Source: Microbacterium hydrocarbonoxydans
GTDB lineage: Bacteria > Actinomycetota > Actinomycetes > Actinomycetales > Microbacteriaceae
Length of the DNA stretch: 64,000 nucleotides
NCBI RefSeq assembly: GCF_023715885.1
Contig: NZ_JAMBOY010000001.1
Location: 744,001 to 808,000 of the forward strand
Direction: 5' to 3'
The notes below the pieces were generated by a model. That model saw nothing but the letters and a program-made list of their open reading frames with translations. It was not told where the DNA came from and searched no databases. Shown one piece after another: positions 26,045-35,800 of the stretch (the first letter of the stretch is position 1; each line of letters begins with the position of its first letter). Position numbers and translations under genes: made by a program.

Positions 26045-27436
26045 TCAGATGGCTTCCCCGTGGAGGGGATAGGGGAAGCGGCCTGCAGGGTCGTGCTTGC
26101 GACGCACGTCTCGGAGTCGCGCAGCGACGTGCGGCGCCCATGACGTCACCGGAGTCCCCGGTACGGGACGGTTGGCGCGGCCGAAGAAGTTGATCTGAGT
26201 AGACAGCGACCTCCATCCGCCCATCGTCGTGAAGAGCGTGTCGATGACCTCCGGAATGACCGTGTGGAGGAGATCCGGCACGGGAGCGCCCACGACGTGG
26301 AGACTGTACGCGGCACCGCGTCCTCCGACAGCGTTGTCTGGTTCGGGGGTTCGCGCGAGCGCACCCCCGAGCAGTCGGACCTCCACGGCGGCGAGTGGCA
26401 CGTCGGCGTTCGGTCCCGCCACTTCGAGCAGCGCGTCTGCAGCGGCCGCCGTGAAACTGTGGAGGAGAATGCCGCCTTCCATGACGGGCATGGGGTCCAC
26501 CGGGTCGGCATGGATGCGCCCGATCTCCTGATAGGGCATCATTCCCACCGCGTCGATGAGCGGCCGCGCCACCTCGCGAAGGGGCGCCATCAGTGCCTCG
26601 GCGTCATCAGCCGCCCCAACGTATCCGATGCGCACGGCGCAGACGAAGCGTCCCCGCAGCGGCTCGGGAAGCTCGGGGAGCGGCGGAAGCCGGAGCATCG
26701 CGACCGAGGTGGTCATCTCGTCCGGGAGGTTGTGGGACCATTCGGCGAAGGTGCGGAGGACGGCTGCGGCGTCCTCCGCAGCGTAATACAGCGCCCCGCC
26801 GTAAAGGGTCGACAGAGGGAAGAGGTCGATCTCAACCTCGACCACGACGCCGAAGCCTCCCTTGCCGCCGCGCAATGCCCAGAAGAGGTCCTGGTTGAAC
26901 TCCGCATCGGCACGGACGAGCCCACCGTCGGCTGTCACGACATTGATGCACCGGACGTGATCGGCAGCGAAGCCGAACGTCCGGGCCACGGGCCCGATGC
27001 CACCCCCGAGGAGATACCCGACGACGCCCACGTGCGGTGCGGAACCACAGAGCGCCGCCAGCCCATGCGGAGCAGCCGCATCGAGGACGTCTGTCCACGT
27101 TGCGCCTGCACCAACGCGAGCAGTGCGCGCTGCCGGATCCACCTCGACGAACGCCAGCCCGTCGGTTGCGACGGCGATTCCTGCGGTAACGGCCGCCTGG
27201 GCTCCATGGCCCTTACCCAGGACCTGCACAGGCAAACCGTGCCGGTTGGCGAGCGTCACGGTAGCCGTGACGTCGCTAGCCGACTGCGGCACCACCACCA
27301 GCTCAGGCGTGTGGGTGATGTCCCGATTGAATCCCAGCAGTGCTGAGCGGTACTCGGGGTCGCTGGCTGCGTAAGCGTGCGAGACCCCTGCGGCGCGGAG
27401 CTCGACGACGAGCGAGACGTCCAGATTGGTCGACAT
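26045..27436 (-). CDS. FAD-linked oxidase (BBE-like)
   Basis: A 463-residue flavoprotein of the berberine-bridge/6-hydroxynicotine oxidase type. The PCMH FAD domain spans about residues 40-215 with VQVLGKGHGAQAAV (in place of the common GGGH), VRVGAGATWTDVLDAAAPHGLAALCGSAPHVGVVGYLLGGGIG, and WALRGGKGGFGVVVEVEI. The His in GKGHG is the usual site for covalent FAD attachment. The C-terminal BBE motif (N-F-F-G-R...LRDVRRKHDPAGRFPYP) is intact. Its gene lies 90 bases after the TetR gene on the same strand, so both may be controlled by the divergent operator at 28161-28203. Substrate unknown. Confidence 0.88.
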   Translation of the reverse strand: MSTNLDVSLVVELRAAGVSHAYAASDPEYRSALLGFNRDITHTPELVVVPQSASDVTATVTLANRHGLPVQVLGKGHGAQAAVTAGIAVATDGLAFVEVDPAARTARVGAGATWTDVLDAAAPHGLAALCGSAPHVGVVGYLLGGGIGPVARTFGFAADHVRCINVVTADGGLVRADAEFNQDLFWALRGGKGGFGVVVEVEIDLFPLSTLYGGALYYAAEDAAAVLRTFAEWSHNLPDEMTTSVAMLRLPPLPELPEPLRGRFVCAVRIGYVGAADDAEALMAPLREVARPLIDAVGMMPYQEIGRIHADPVDPMPVMEGGILLHSFTAAAADALLEVAGPNADVPLAAVEVRLLGGALARTPEPDNAVGGRGAAYSLHVVGAPVPDLLHTVIPEVIDTLFTTMGGWRSLSTQINFFGRANRPVPGTPVTSWAPHVAARLRDVRRKHDPAGRFPYPLHGEAI

Positions 27437-27526
27437 GATTCCTCCAGTGAGATCGACGGATGACTATTTCTCTCTCGATCACCTGTCGCCGACCTTGCAC
27501 CGGTCCGCTCGCTACCTTGCGTCGCG

Positions 27527-28159
27527 TCACACGGAAACGCGTGGTAGCGCGCGGAGATACGCGGCGACCACCGCGTTCACGTCGAGTTGGAGATGCGGGG
27601 ATGCGGCGTGGACGGTCCGTGAGAAGGTCATCGCATCGGCAAGCAGCATGATGTCGCGTCCCTGCTGCGGAGTCGCGAGAAAGCCGAACCGCTTGAGCAG
27701 ATCGGGAGCAGCGGCGAACGCACCCGCGAGAAGTGGAGATTCGGACGAGAGTAGTCCGCTGAGCGGGTCTGCGGCGAGGTAATCCAGCACCAGCGCGTAA
27801 CGAGCGCGCATGTCGTTCGGGCGCGACACCAACGCCGAGACGAAGTCTGCTACCAGCCCTGCCAGCTGTTCGATGCGGCCTTCGGCGTCGTCGGCGGGCT
27901 CGGCCGCGGCGAGCGCGGCGAAGTAGTCGTTCAGGTCTGCGAGGCTGCGTTCGGCGAGTCGGTCCGCCACAATCTGCAGCAGGGCTAGCCGCGTGTTCGC
28001 GTAGTAGGACGTCGATCCTTGCGGAAAGCTCGCTTCACGGTCGACGGCGCGGTGAGTGAGTCCGCGTAAGCCGCTCGTTGCGATGACTCGGATCGCTGCG
28101 TCTGCGAGAAGCTGTGGCCGATTCGGGGGCGAAGTCTCATTTTCTTGCACCCGCGACAC
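27527..28159 (-). CDS. TetR family repressor
   Basis: A 210-residue regulator. The N-terminal helix-turn-helix (LLADAAIRVIATSGLRGLTHRAVDREASFPQGSTSYYANTRLALLQIVADRL) is typical, including the S-T-S-Y-Y-x recognition helix; the helical C-terminal part would bind the ligand. The GTG start at 28159 abuts the first of two palindromic operators in the 60-base divergent region, strongly suggesting autoregulation and control of the FAD monooxygenase operon. Confidence 0.9.
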   Translation of the reverse strand: MSRVQENETSPPNRPQLLADAAIRVIATSGLRGLTHRAVDREASFPQGSTSYYANTRLALLQIVADRLAERSLADLNDYFAALAAAEPADDAEGRIEQLAGLVADFVSALVSRPNDMRARYALVLDYLAADPLSGLLSSESPLLAGAFAAAPDLLKRFGFLATPQQGRDIMLLADAMTFSRTVHAASPHLQLDVNAVVAAYLRALPRVSV

Positions 28160-28160
28160 T

Positions 28161-28203
28161 CTACAGGTGTATAGTCACCTCGAAAGAGACTCTACACCTG
28201 TAG
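28161..28203. promoter_or_regulatory. Paired palindromic operator and overlapping divergent promoters
   Basis: Two 12-base palindromes lie in the divergent tetR/monooxygenase region. CTACA-GG-TGTAT is at 28161-28172 (one mismatch) and CTACA-CC-TGTAG at 28192-28203 (perfect). Their centres are 31 bases apart, about three helical turns, and they are inverted copies of one another. A -10-like TATAGT (28170-28175) on the plus strand and TATACA on the minus strand overlap the first copy, so binding there would block both promoters. The natural candidate ligand is the adjacent TetR protein. Confidence 0.75.
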
Positions 28204-28219
28204 TGAAATGGAGAGATCG

Positions 28220-29419
28220 ATGCGCATCGCGATTATCGGAGCTGGAATCGGCGGACTAGCCACCGCAATCGGTCTACAGCGTGCCGGCGCGGAGGTGGTC
28301 GTGTTCGAGCGCGCCGCCGAGCTCACCCCTGTCGGGTCCGGTCTCTCGGTGTTCCCGAACGGGATCGCCGCGTTGGACTCCCTCGGGCTCGGTTCCTCGT
28401 TCCGCGCTATCACCAGCGCGAGTGCAGCGGCACTCGATGCAGGGCAGCGTCGTCCGGATGGACGCTGGCTGGCGCATCTGCCCGGGGAGGCCGTCAGTGG
28501 GCTTCGAGTGGTTCATCGGGCAGAGCTTCACGAGATCCTCGTTGCGGCTCTCAGGCCCGGCACCCTGCGCCTCGGCACCGTGGCATCTGCTCCTCGTGAC
28601 GTCACCTCGACGGACGTCGAGGTGACTGGGGCTGATGGAGAATCACGCATCGAAACGTTTGATCTCGTCGTCGCCGCAGACGGCATCAACAGCGCCGTCC
28701 GCCGCTCCTGGCCCGGCGACCCGGGACTGAGATACTCCGGGTACTCAAGTTGGCGCGGAGTGACGAGCCGCCCGGTCGACCTATTGGGCGCCGCTGGCGA
28801 GACGTGGGGGCGGGGACTCCGATTCGGCATGGCGCCGCTTCGAGACGGCCGCGTCTACTGGTTTGGCGTCGCGACGATGCCGGCGGACGCGAAGATCGAC
28901 GACGAATACGCACGCGTTCGCGAGCTGTTCGGCGAATGGCACGACCCGATACCCGCCCTCCTGGATGCCACAGACCCCGCGGTCGTCTTCCGGCTCCCCA
29001 TCAACGACCTCGCCGAACCGCTGCCCACGTTCCGTCGGGCCAATTGGGTGCTACTCGGCGACTCCGCCCATGCGATGACTCCCGATCTGGGTCAAGGAGC
29101 GAACCAGGCGATGGAAGATGCAGCAACCCTCGTCGCTCTCCTCTCCGGTATCGCGAGCCACCCAGCCCCAGGCCAGGATCTCGTCGACTCGGCGCTTACC
29201 GAGTACGACCACCTTCGACGGCAGCGCACCCAGCCCATCGCCAAGCGTGCACGGATGCTCGGCGCCCTCGCCCACGTGCCGTCCCGCGCTGGAGTCCTGC
29301 TTCGCAACGCGGTCATGCGGCTGACTCCCGCAGACGCCATGGGCAAGCAGGCCGCCGCCGTGCAGACCTGGACACCACCGACCGCCACCGGACGGGTGGC
29401 CCCTGCTGACGTGCGGTGA
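28220..29419 (+). CDS. FAD-dependent monooxygenase (PHBH-like)
   Basis: A 399-residue class A flavoprotein monooxygenase. The FAD motif IIGAGIGGLATAIGLQRAGAEVVVFE opens the protein. The DG motif (LVVAADGINSAVRRSW) and the GD motif (LLGDSAHAMTPDLGQGANQAMEDA) are both complete. ATG at 28220 is preferred over one at 28208 because GGAGAG lies at the right distance. Its stop overlaps the GTG of the SARP-type regulator (GTGA), so the two are coupled. The product probably hydroxylates an aromatic compound and is likely induced when TetR releases the upstream operator. Confidence 0.9.
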   Translation: MRIAIIGAGIGGLATAIGLQRAGAEVVVFERAAELTPVGSGLSVFPNGIAALDSLGLGSSFRAITSASAAALDAGQRRPDGRWLAHLPGEAVSGLRVVHRAELHEILVAALRPGTLRLGTVASAPRDVTSTDVEVTGADGESRIETFDLVVAADGINSAVRRSWPGDPGLRYSGYSSWRGVTSRPVDLLGAAGETWGRGLRFGMAPLRDGRVYWFGVATMPADAKIDDEYARVRELFGEWHDPIPALLDATDPAVVFRLPINDLAEPLPTFRRANWVLLGDSAHAMTPDLGQGANQAMEDAATLVALLSGIASHPAPGQDLVDSALTEYDHLRRQRTQPIAKRARMLGALAHVPSRAGVLLRNAVMRLTPADAMGKQAAAVQTWTPPTATGRVAPADVR

Positions 29420-32400
29420 CTGACATGGCAGGCACGGTCGCTGACCCGCGTGCGAAAGTCGAGGCGCCCACGCTCTGTCTTCTCGGTGACATGCAGGTGA
29501 ATTCCGCTGCCCTGCCACCGGTGCTCCCGCAACCGGGTCGCGTCGCGTCGCTGCTCGCACTCCTTGCCCTGGAGCCCGGAAGAGTGGTGTCCGCGGAGCG
29601 CTTGATGGACCAACTATGGGAGGACGCGCCTCCGCAGTCAGGAGTTGCAGCGCTGTACGTGTACGTATCGCGCCTACGGCGACAGTTGGCTCCGCTCGAC
29701 ATATCCGTCACCACCCGCGCTCCCGGCTACGTTCTCGAAGTAGCCCCGGACGCGGTCGATATCGTCCTGTTCTCGAATGCTGTCGCCGCAGCCGAGCTGG
29801 CACTTGAGGAGCGGGATTTAGAGGAAGCCGAAATCTGTCTTCGTCACGCGCGCTTACTCTGGCGCGGTGACCCCTTCCAGGGAACATCGGCGTGCAGTGA
29901 TCTTCTCCTAGAAGCGCAACGTCTACAGCGACTTCGAGACCGAATGTCGGAGCTGGATGCGCGACTCCTGCTGGGGACCGGACAGGCCCGAGCCGCCGCT
30001 GATCTCGGCCGGACGCTGACGGAGCGCGACCCTCTCAACGAGGCGCACTGGGCGTTGCGCATGGAAGCAGAGCGGGACTGCGGAAACATCGCGGTGGCCC
30101 TCGCGCTGTTCGAGGAGTTCCGTGAGATTCTCGCGGACTCCCTGGGCATCGACCCGGGTGCCCGGTTGAGACATCTGCATACCGAACTCCTCCAGAACGA
30201 TCTCCTAACCGACCTTCAAGTGACGTCTGGGAGCGAAACTTCGACGCCAGCGGGCCACGCCAGAATTGGCAGAGCGACGTACCTGGACGAGATCCGCTCG
30301 GCGGTCTCCGCCGCCGCCAACGGTCACGGGCGCCTGCTTGTGCTGGAAGGTCAACCGGGCGTCGGCAAGACGTACCTCGCTGAGCAGGCAGCGCGAATCG
30401 CCGAGGATGTCGGGCTGGTGACGGCTTGGGCGCGGACTGTTGAGGGCACTGGAGCTCCGCCTCTGTGGCCCTGGCAGCGAATCCTTGCTGCGCTTCCTGG
30501 GGCGAGTGATCCGACAGGAGCCGGTGAGATCGCTCGCCTGCGGTCTGAGATCAGCCCGTCCAATGACGCAGACGAAGCTCGCTTTCGCCTATCGGAAGCG
30601 CTCGTGGCAAAGGTTCTCACCGAGGTCACCCAACGGCCGGCGCTTATCGTGTTCGATGACGTGCAATGGGCCGACGACCCTACCCTTCATGCCATCGGCG
30701 TGCTTGGCTCCGCCCTGCGATCCTCTGCCTGCGTAGTGATCCTGACTGTGCGCCAACCAGTCGCGCACCGGCCTGCCCTTGCATCGACACTCGCCGGTCT
30801 CCAACGGGAGACGACGACGCGACGGCTACCAGTGACTGAGTTCACTCTGGCCGAGATCGCCGAGGAGTTGACTCGCACGACCCAGCTGAGAACTGATGAA
30901 GTCACGGCTGCCGCCGAGCGGCTTCGTGAACGCACCGGTGGTAACGCCTTCTTCCTCACGGAACTTCTGAAGGCAGCCGACGGGGTCACCCTGCCAGCCA
31001 GCATCGCAGACCTCATCCACGCACGCCTGGCTCCACTGAGTCCATCGTTGCGCGACCTCGTCGACACCGCCGCTGTCGCCGGCCTTCACATCGACGTTCC
31101 GCTCCTGGCCGCAGCGCTCGGCGTTGGTCTTCCGGAGATCATGTCGGGAGCGGATGAGCTCTGCGCGGCGGGGTTGTGGAGACAGGAACCTGACGGATTC
31201 ATGTTCGCGCACAGCCTCGCACGAGATTCCGTTCTCTCGGCGGTGTCGCGGGCGGGCATGTCGAGGGCACATCAACTGCTCGCAGATGCCCTGGAGCGGC
31301 GTTACTCTGCCGATCTCGAGCCGGTGCTCGAGGCAGTCGCCTATCACCGACACCGCGCAGCCGCGGGGATGAGCGACGAGAAGGCTTTTCTCGCTTGCAC
31401 AACAGCGGCCGACCGAGCCGCTCGAAGCCTTGCCTTCGACCAGGCGGCGACCTTCCGAGAGAGAGCTCTGGGCTGCATCCCGACTGACGAGCTAGAGCCC
31501 CGAAGGCGGGCTGAGACACTCTTTGCCCTCACCGCGGAACGACGTGCCGCCGGCGATGTCGTGGGCGCCGCTTCTGCGCTTCGCCAAGCCATCAGAGCAG
31601 CCCAACAACTTCAGGATCGAGCCTTCACGGCGCAAGTGCTCGCGCTCCTGGGCGAGGCGACACTGTGGAACTGGCGGCAGTACGGCGAGGTCGACGTCGA
31701 TGCCATCTTGCTCCTCGAAGATCTCCTGTCTGATGCGTCTCTGCCGGATCCTGAACGTTCTGATCTGTCCATCGCTCTGGCTATGGAGCTGTACTACGCC
31801 GAGGAATCGGATCGATCCCGCGCGAGGGCACTTACCGATGAGGCCGTTATCAAGGCGGCGCAGATGGGTGACCCTGCACGACGTTCGAAGGCATACAGTG
31901 CAGCGGTGTTCTCCGTGTGGAGACCGGATAGTGAAGCCGCGCGCCTGTCGATCCTTGACGAGTGGCTCGCCCCCTCCGCAAGTGGCGGCGCGATTCCTGA
32001 CGAGATCGTCGCGCGTCTTCACCGCGCCAGCGTTCATCTCGTTTTGGGCGAGATCGATGCGTGGAGCGAAGACATCGAACGCGCTGGAGAGCTACTCACT
32101 CGCGCGGGTCGCGCGGAGTTCAATGCACAACACGCGGCTCAGATGGCGGGGGCAGCTCTACAAGCGGGAAGGTTCGGTGACGCGAGGGAGCTGATGGCTC
32201 GCGCTGACGCCATCATGCGACGAACCAGCATGTGGGGAGGCGCGTGGGTCACGTGGATGCAGCGGCTCACTCTCGCACGAATCGAAGGTCGCGTCGCCGA
32301 CATCGCTGACGACCTCCTCGCCGCAGCCTCCCCGGACGGGCAGCGTGCGCTGCGCTGGGGAGCGGTGCTTGCCCTCGCGGAGGCTGGCCGCATCGACGAA

Positions 32401-32742
32401 GCTCGGGCGATGCAGGGGCGATGGAACCTGCGGACCATGCCGAAGTCCAGCACGTGGACCACGGACTTTGACGTCGCTCAAGCAGCAGAAGTTGCTGTTC
32501 ACTTGGGAACGCCGCTGCTCACAGACGCCTATGAGGCGGTAGCGAGGTCATCTTCCCCGTTGTTGATGGCGGGCACGGGAGTTGCCATCCTCGGGCCGCG
32601 AGACGAGCTTCTTGCACGCATCGCGACGCGCCTCGGCCGCCGTTCCGCCGCAGCAGAGCATCAAGAACGGGCGCGCCGCGTCACCGAGAAGGTTCGCGCT
32701 GCCCTGGGCGTCGAGCCTTCCTGGCCTTTGGGAAGCGAGTGA
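29416..32742 (+). CDS. SARP/BTAD-domain regulator with AAA ATPase (AfsR-like)
   Basis: A 1108-residue transcriptional activator. The N terminus is an OmpR-like winged helix (GRVASLLALLALEPGRVVSAERLMDQLWEDAPPQSGVAALYVYVSRLRRQL), followed to about residue 260 by the bacterial transcriptional activation domain (BTAD, TPR-like). Next is an NTPase with Walker A GQPGVGKTYLA and a Walker B-like LIVFDDVQWADD. The remaining 600 residues are helical repeats without a C-terminal helix-turn-helix. SARP proteins usually switch on secondary metabolite genes. It is coupled by a 4-base overlap with the monooxygenase, suggesting that a small biosynthetic or degradative locus is under two-layer control. Confidence 0.88.
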   Translation: MTDMAGTVADPRAKVEAPTLCLLGDMQVNSAALPPVLPQPGRVASLLALLALEPGRVVSAERLMDQLWEDAPPQSGVAALYVYVSRLRRQLAPLDISVTTRAPGYVLEVAPDAVDIVLFSNAVAAAELALEERDLEEAEICLRHARLLWRGDPFQGTSACSDLLLEAQRLQRLRDRMSELDARLLLGTGQARAAADLGRTLTERDPLNEAHWALRMEAERDCGNIAVALALFEEFREILADSLGIDPGARLRHLHTELLQNDLLTDLQVTSGSETSTPAGHARIGRATYLDEIRSAVSAAANGHGRLLVLEGQPGVGKTYLAEQAARIAEDVGLVTAWARTVEGTGAPPLWPWQRILAALPGASDPTGAGEIARLRSEISPSNDADEARFRLSEALVAKVLTEVTQRPALIVFDDVQWADDPTLHAIGVLGSALRSSACVVILTVRQPVAHRPALASTLAGLQRETTTRRLPVTEFTLAEIAEELTRTTQLRTDEVTAAAERLRERTGGNAFFLTELLKAADGVTLPASIADLIHARLAPLSPSLRDLVDTAAVAGLHIDVPLLAAALGVGLPEIMSGADELCAAGLWRQEPDGFMFAHSLARDSVLSAVSRAGMSRAHQLLADALERRYSADLEPVLEAVAYHRHRAAAGMSDEKAFLACTTAADRAARSLAFDQAATFRERALGCIPTDELEPRRRAETLFALTAERRAAGDVVGAASALRQAIRAAQQLQDRAFTAQVLALLGEATLWNWRQYGEVDVDAILLLEDLLSDASLPDPERSDLSIALAMELYYAEESDRSRARALTDEAVIKAAQMGDPARRSKAYSAAVFSVWRPDSEAARLSILDEWLAPSASGGAIPDEIVARLHRASVHLVLGEIDAWSEDIERAGELLTRAGRAEFNAQHAAQMAGAALQAGRFGDARELMARADAIMRRTSMWGGAWVTWMQRLTLARIEGRVADIADDLLAAASPDGQRALRWGAVLALAEAGRIDEARAMQGRWNLRTMPKSSTWTTDFDVAQAAEVAVHLGTPLLTDAYEAVARSSSPLLMAGTGVAILGPRDELLARIATRLGRRSAAAEHQERARRVTEKVRAALGVEPSWPLGSE

Positions 32743-32766
32743 GACGGTCGGAGTAACGACGTCAAA

Positions 32767-32798
32767 ATGGCCCGTGGTGTCGGAACACCACGGGCCAT
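32767..32798 (-). terminator. Terminator 1 of convergent pair
   Basis: A 14-base-pair stem (ATGGCCCGTGGTGT at 32767-32780 with its complement at 32785-32798) closes on the tetraloop CGGA. The minus strand continues with TTTTGAC, so the U-run serves transcripts coming from the 2436-residue gene on the right, although the hairpin sits nearer the gene on the left. Confidence 0.8.
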
Positions 32799-32824
32799 AG
32801 CCATCGCTAGACGCTGATGAGACG

Positions 32825-32863
32825 GTGGCCCTCGATGGTTGAACCATCGAGGGCCACTGTTTT
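32825..32863 (+). terminator. Terminator 2 of convergent pair
   Basis: GTGGCCCTCGATGGTT (32825-32840) pairs with its full complement (32842-32857), a stem of about 15 pairs with a tiny loop. It is followed on the plus strand by TGTTTT. The U-run serves the SARP-gene transcript from the left and touches the stop codon of the gene on the right. Confidence 0.8.
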
Positions 32864-35800
32864 ACTGCTCCGTCCGACGCCGCCTGACCAGGAGGACTCC
32901 GAGCAGTATGGCGACGAGGCCGACTGCACCTCCGGCGCCAATCCCTATGCCGGTCACAGCCAGCGCGGCGGGACCGTTCGCTCCTGCGGTCGGCGACTGT
33001 CCAGAACCGTGTTCACCGGGCTTCGTCGGGTCGGTGGGGCTGGTCGGGTTCGTCGGGTCCGCGGGGTCCGCCGGGTCCGCGGGATCCGTCGGGTCCGTGG
33101 GATCCGTCGGGTCCGTGGGATCCGTCGGGTCCGTGGGATCGGCGGAGGGTGTCCACCGCAGGTAGTTCAGCTCCCGAATGTCGTCGCTCTCAGCAGCCAC
33201 CCCCGCCCAGGGCGTCCGGAAGTGGACATCGCCCGGCACGAGCGTGTTCGAGTAGGAAGCGAAGACCACCTCCGATCCGTCCGCTGTCACCGACATGAGA
33301 GGCCGCCCTGGCCAGGGCGACATACCGACGTCGCAGCGTCCGTTGTCGCATTCGCCCGCGAACACGGTCACGCCCGGATTTCCGTCTCGGTCGACATCGA
33401 TCCGCTCCAGGTCCTCAGTGGCGACGTTCCAGCGGTACATTCCTGCACCATCGCTTCCCTCGAAGAAGCCGAACATCACCACCTGCGAGCCGTCGCCGCT
33501 CAATAGCGCTTGGACAACCGGCGAGGATGCCGCCGTATCGCGGGCTGTGTCTCCGCTGACCTCGGTGACCTTGCCGGTCTCGAGATCGACGAGGTACACG
33601 TCATCTTTGAGGTCGGTATCACCGGCATCCTCACCGAGGTCGCCCCGTCCGTGAACGAGCGCGAGCGATCCATCGTCGGAAAGGTCCAGCAGATCGAACT
33701 CGATGGGGAGAATCTGACGCGCGTCGGCCTCGCCCGTCTGCCAGTCGTTCCAGAACAGCATGCCGTCAGCCACGGAGCTCGTACGCACGATTCGCGAGCC
33801 ATCGCCGCTGATGCGAGGTGCCGACGAACCATCGACTTCGACCACCTGTCCGTCATCACCTTGCAGGTCTCGGACGTGGACCGCTGCGCCATCCTCGGTC
33901 GCCGCGACCAGCCAGCGCCCATCTGCGCTGACCGTCGACTGCGTCAGATCGGCGTAGCCGCCGAGTTGCGAAGTGGCACCAGAGTCCAGATGCAGCAGAG
34001 TCTGTCCGACGGACGCGAGCGCGTGGTCCGGGGACATACGCACGTCGAAGTAGCGCAGATCCACGGGGACCTCGTATCGCGTCACATCTCCGGTCGTGGT
34101 GTCTTCGATCTCGACCGCGCCGACTTGCTGGCCCTGGCCTGGAACATCGAATGCATCTGTGCCGCGGAGCAGGTAGCGACCTCCATCCGCAGACACTGAC
34201 GGCGCGATGCCGATCTCGTCCGCGTAGGTCATGAACGGGGAAGCGGCGTGGTCCCGGAGGAAGTCGGTCCCACCGATGTCGCGGTTGCCGGCGACCTCCA
34301 CCTGGAGCTCGCGTTCGGTTGCGACGTCGAACCGGTCCGTGACCCGCACGCGGGCTGCGTAGGTTCCCGGCTCGTCATAGCGGTAGAGGAGAAACTCGTT
34401 ACGTTCACCCGAAGACACTGACGGCAACAGTGGGCGATTCAGGCTCACGTCCCATTCGCCGTCCCCATCCGCGTCGAGTTCGTAGCGGACAATCGCCTGC
34501 TCAGGGTCGAACGCGAACACGTCGAAGCGGGTGTCGTACCCCGCCTCCGGTCGGTTTGGCGTGAGCAACCCATTGATGATGGGAGGGGTGTTGGCAGCGA
34601 CGCGCACGTTCACCTCCAGCTCTGCGGGTTCATGGAATGCGTCGCCGGGGAAGTGGACCAGCATCTTGTGCACTCCTGGGGCCAGGGTGGTTCCGATGTC
34701 GACAGGCAACCCGTACCGGGCTCCGTCGCGGACCACCGCGCTCCTCGCGCCCTGCCACGTCACTTCGATGCCGGAATCATCTACGGCGCCGAGAACCCCG
34801 GCGGGTCCGCGAAGGACCACGGGTAGCGTGACGAGGGAACCCTGGCCGACAGTCGGGTGCTCCTCCACGGTGACGGTGGCACGTGTGACGTACACCGTGA
34901 CCGTCGCGGGCTCCGAAGTGTGCACCCCGTCCTCTGCGACGTAGGCGAAGGAGAGCTCTCCAACGAAATCCCGATCCGGGCGCACGAGCACTCGGTCATC
35001 CGCGATGGTAACGGCCGCGTCCGTCGGCTGCTCAACCACCCTGTATGTGAGGTCATCTCCGTTGGGGTCTGTGCCTCGCAGTCGTCCGGTCACACCGGTC
35101 GCATACGGGGTTTGCAGAGTGATGTCGGAGACGCGAGGCATGTCCCCTCCGGGACCGTCCGCTGTGGGCCCGACCCGCGACGCAGTCAGAGCGACGACTC
35201 TCGTGTTCCCGACTGCAGCCGTAACCTCGGACCCTGCGTATCCCGTGGCAAGCTCCGACAGTTCAGCGGTATAGATCCGGTCGCCCGCAGCCTCGTCGCC
35301 TGCCGTGCCATCGTCACGCAGCGAACTGCGGAATGCCGTCTGCGTCGCGTCCACCGTCCGCGAAGACAGCGTCGCCGGTGCGGTTGTCGCGTCCGGCAGG
35401 ACGAGTGCGGCGGTGAGCTCGGCGGGCGCCTCCTCATCAGGTTGAGCGAGGTCAGCGGTGACGCGAATGGGAAGCCCGTCCACCCACACGGCGAATGACA
35501 CGGTCCGCGCTTGCGTCGTGTGGAAGGAGATCGTCCAGTTACCAGTCGTCTCGCCGTGGATCTCGCCGCTACGATCCGAGAGCACTCCGGTCTGTCCGGC
35601 GGGAACCTCGAAGGTACTTCCGTTCACGTTTGAACGAATAGTGGCAGTCACCTCGCCAGGCGCGGAGAGCGTCATCCCCAAGGCAGAGGCTCCTCGCGGG
35701 ACAGAGAAGGCCCATGTACGTCCACCGGCCGGCACATCCATCGTCTGCAGGTCCAGAAGCTGTGGCGCCTGAGGCGGGTCGCCAAGGCCGGAGAACCAGT

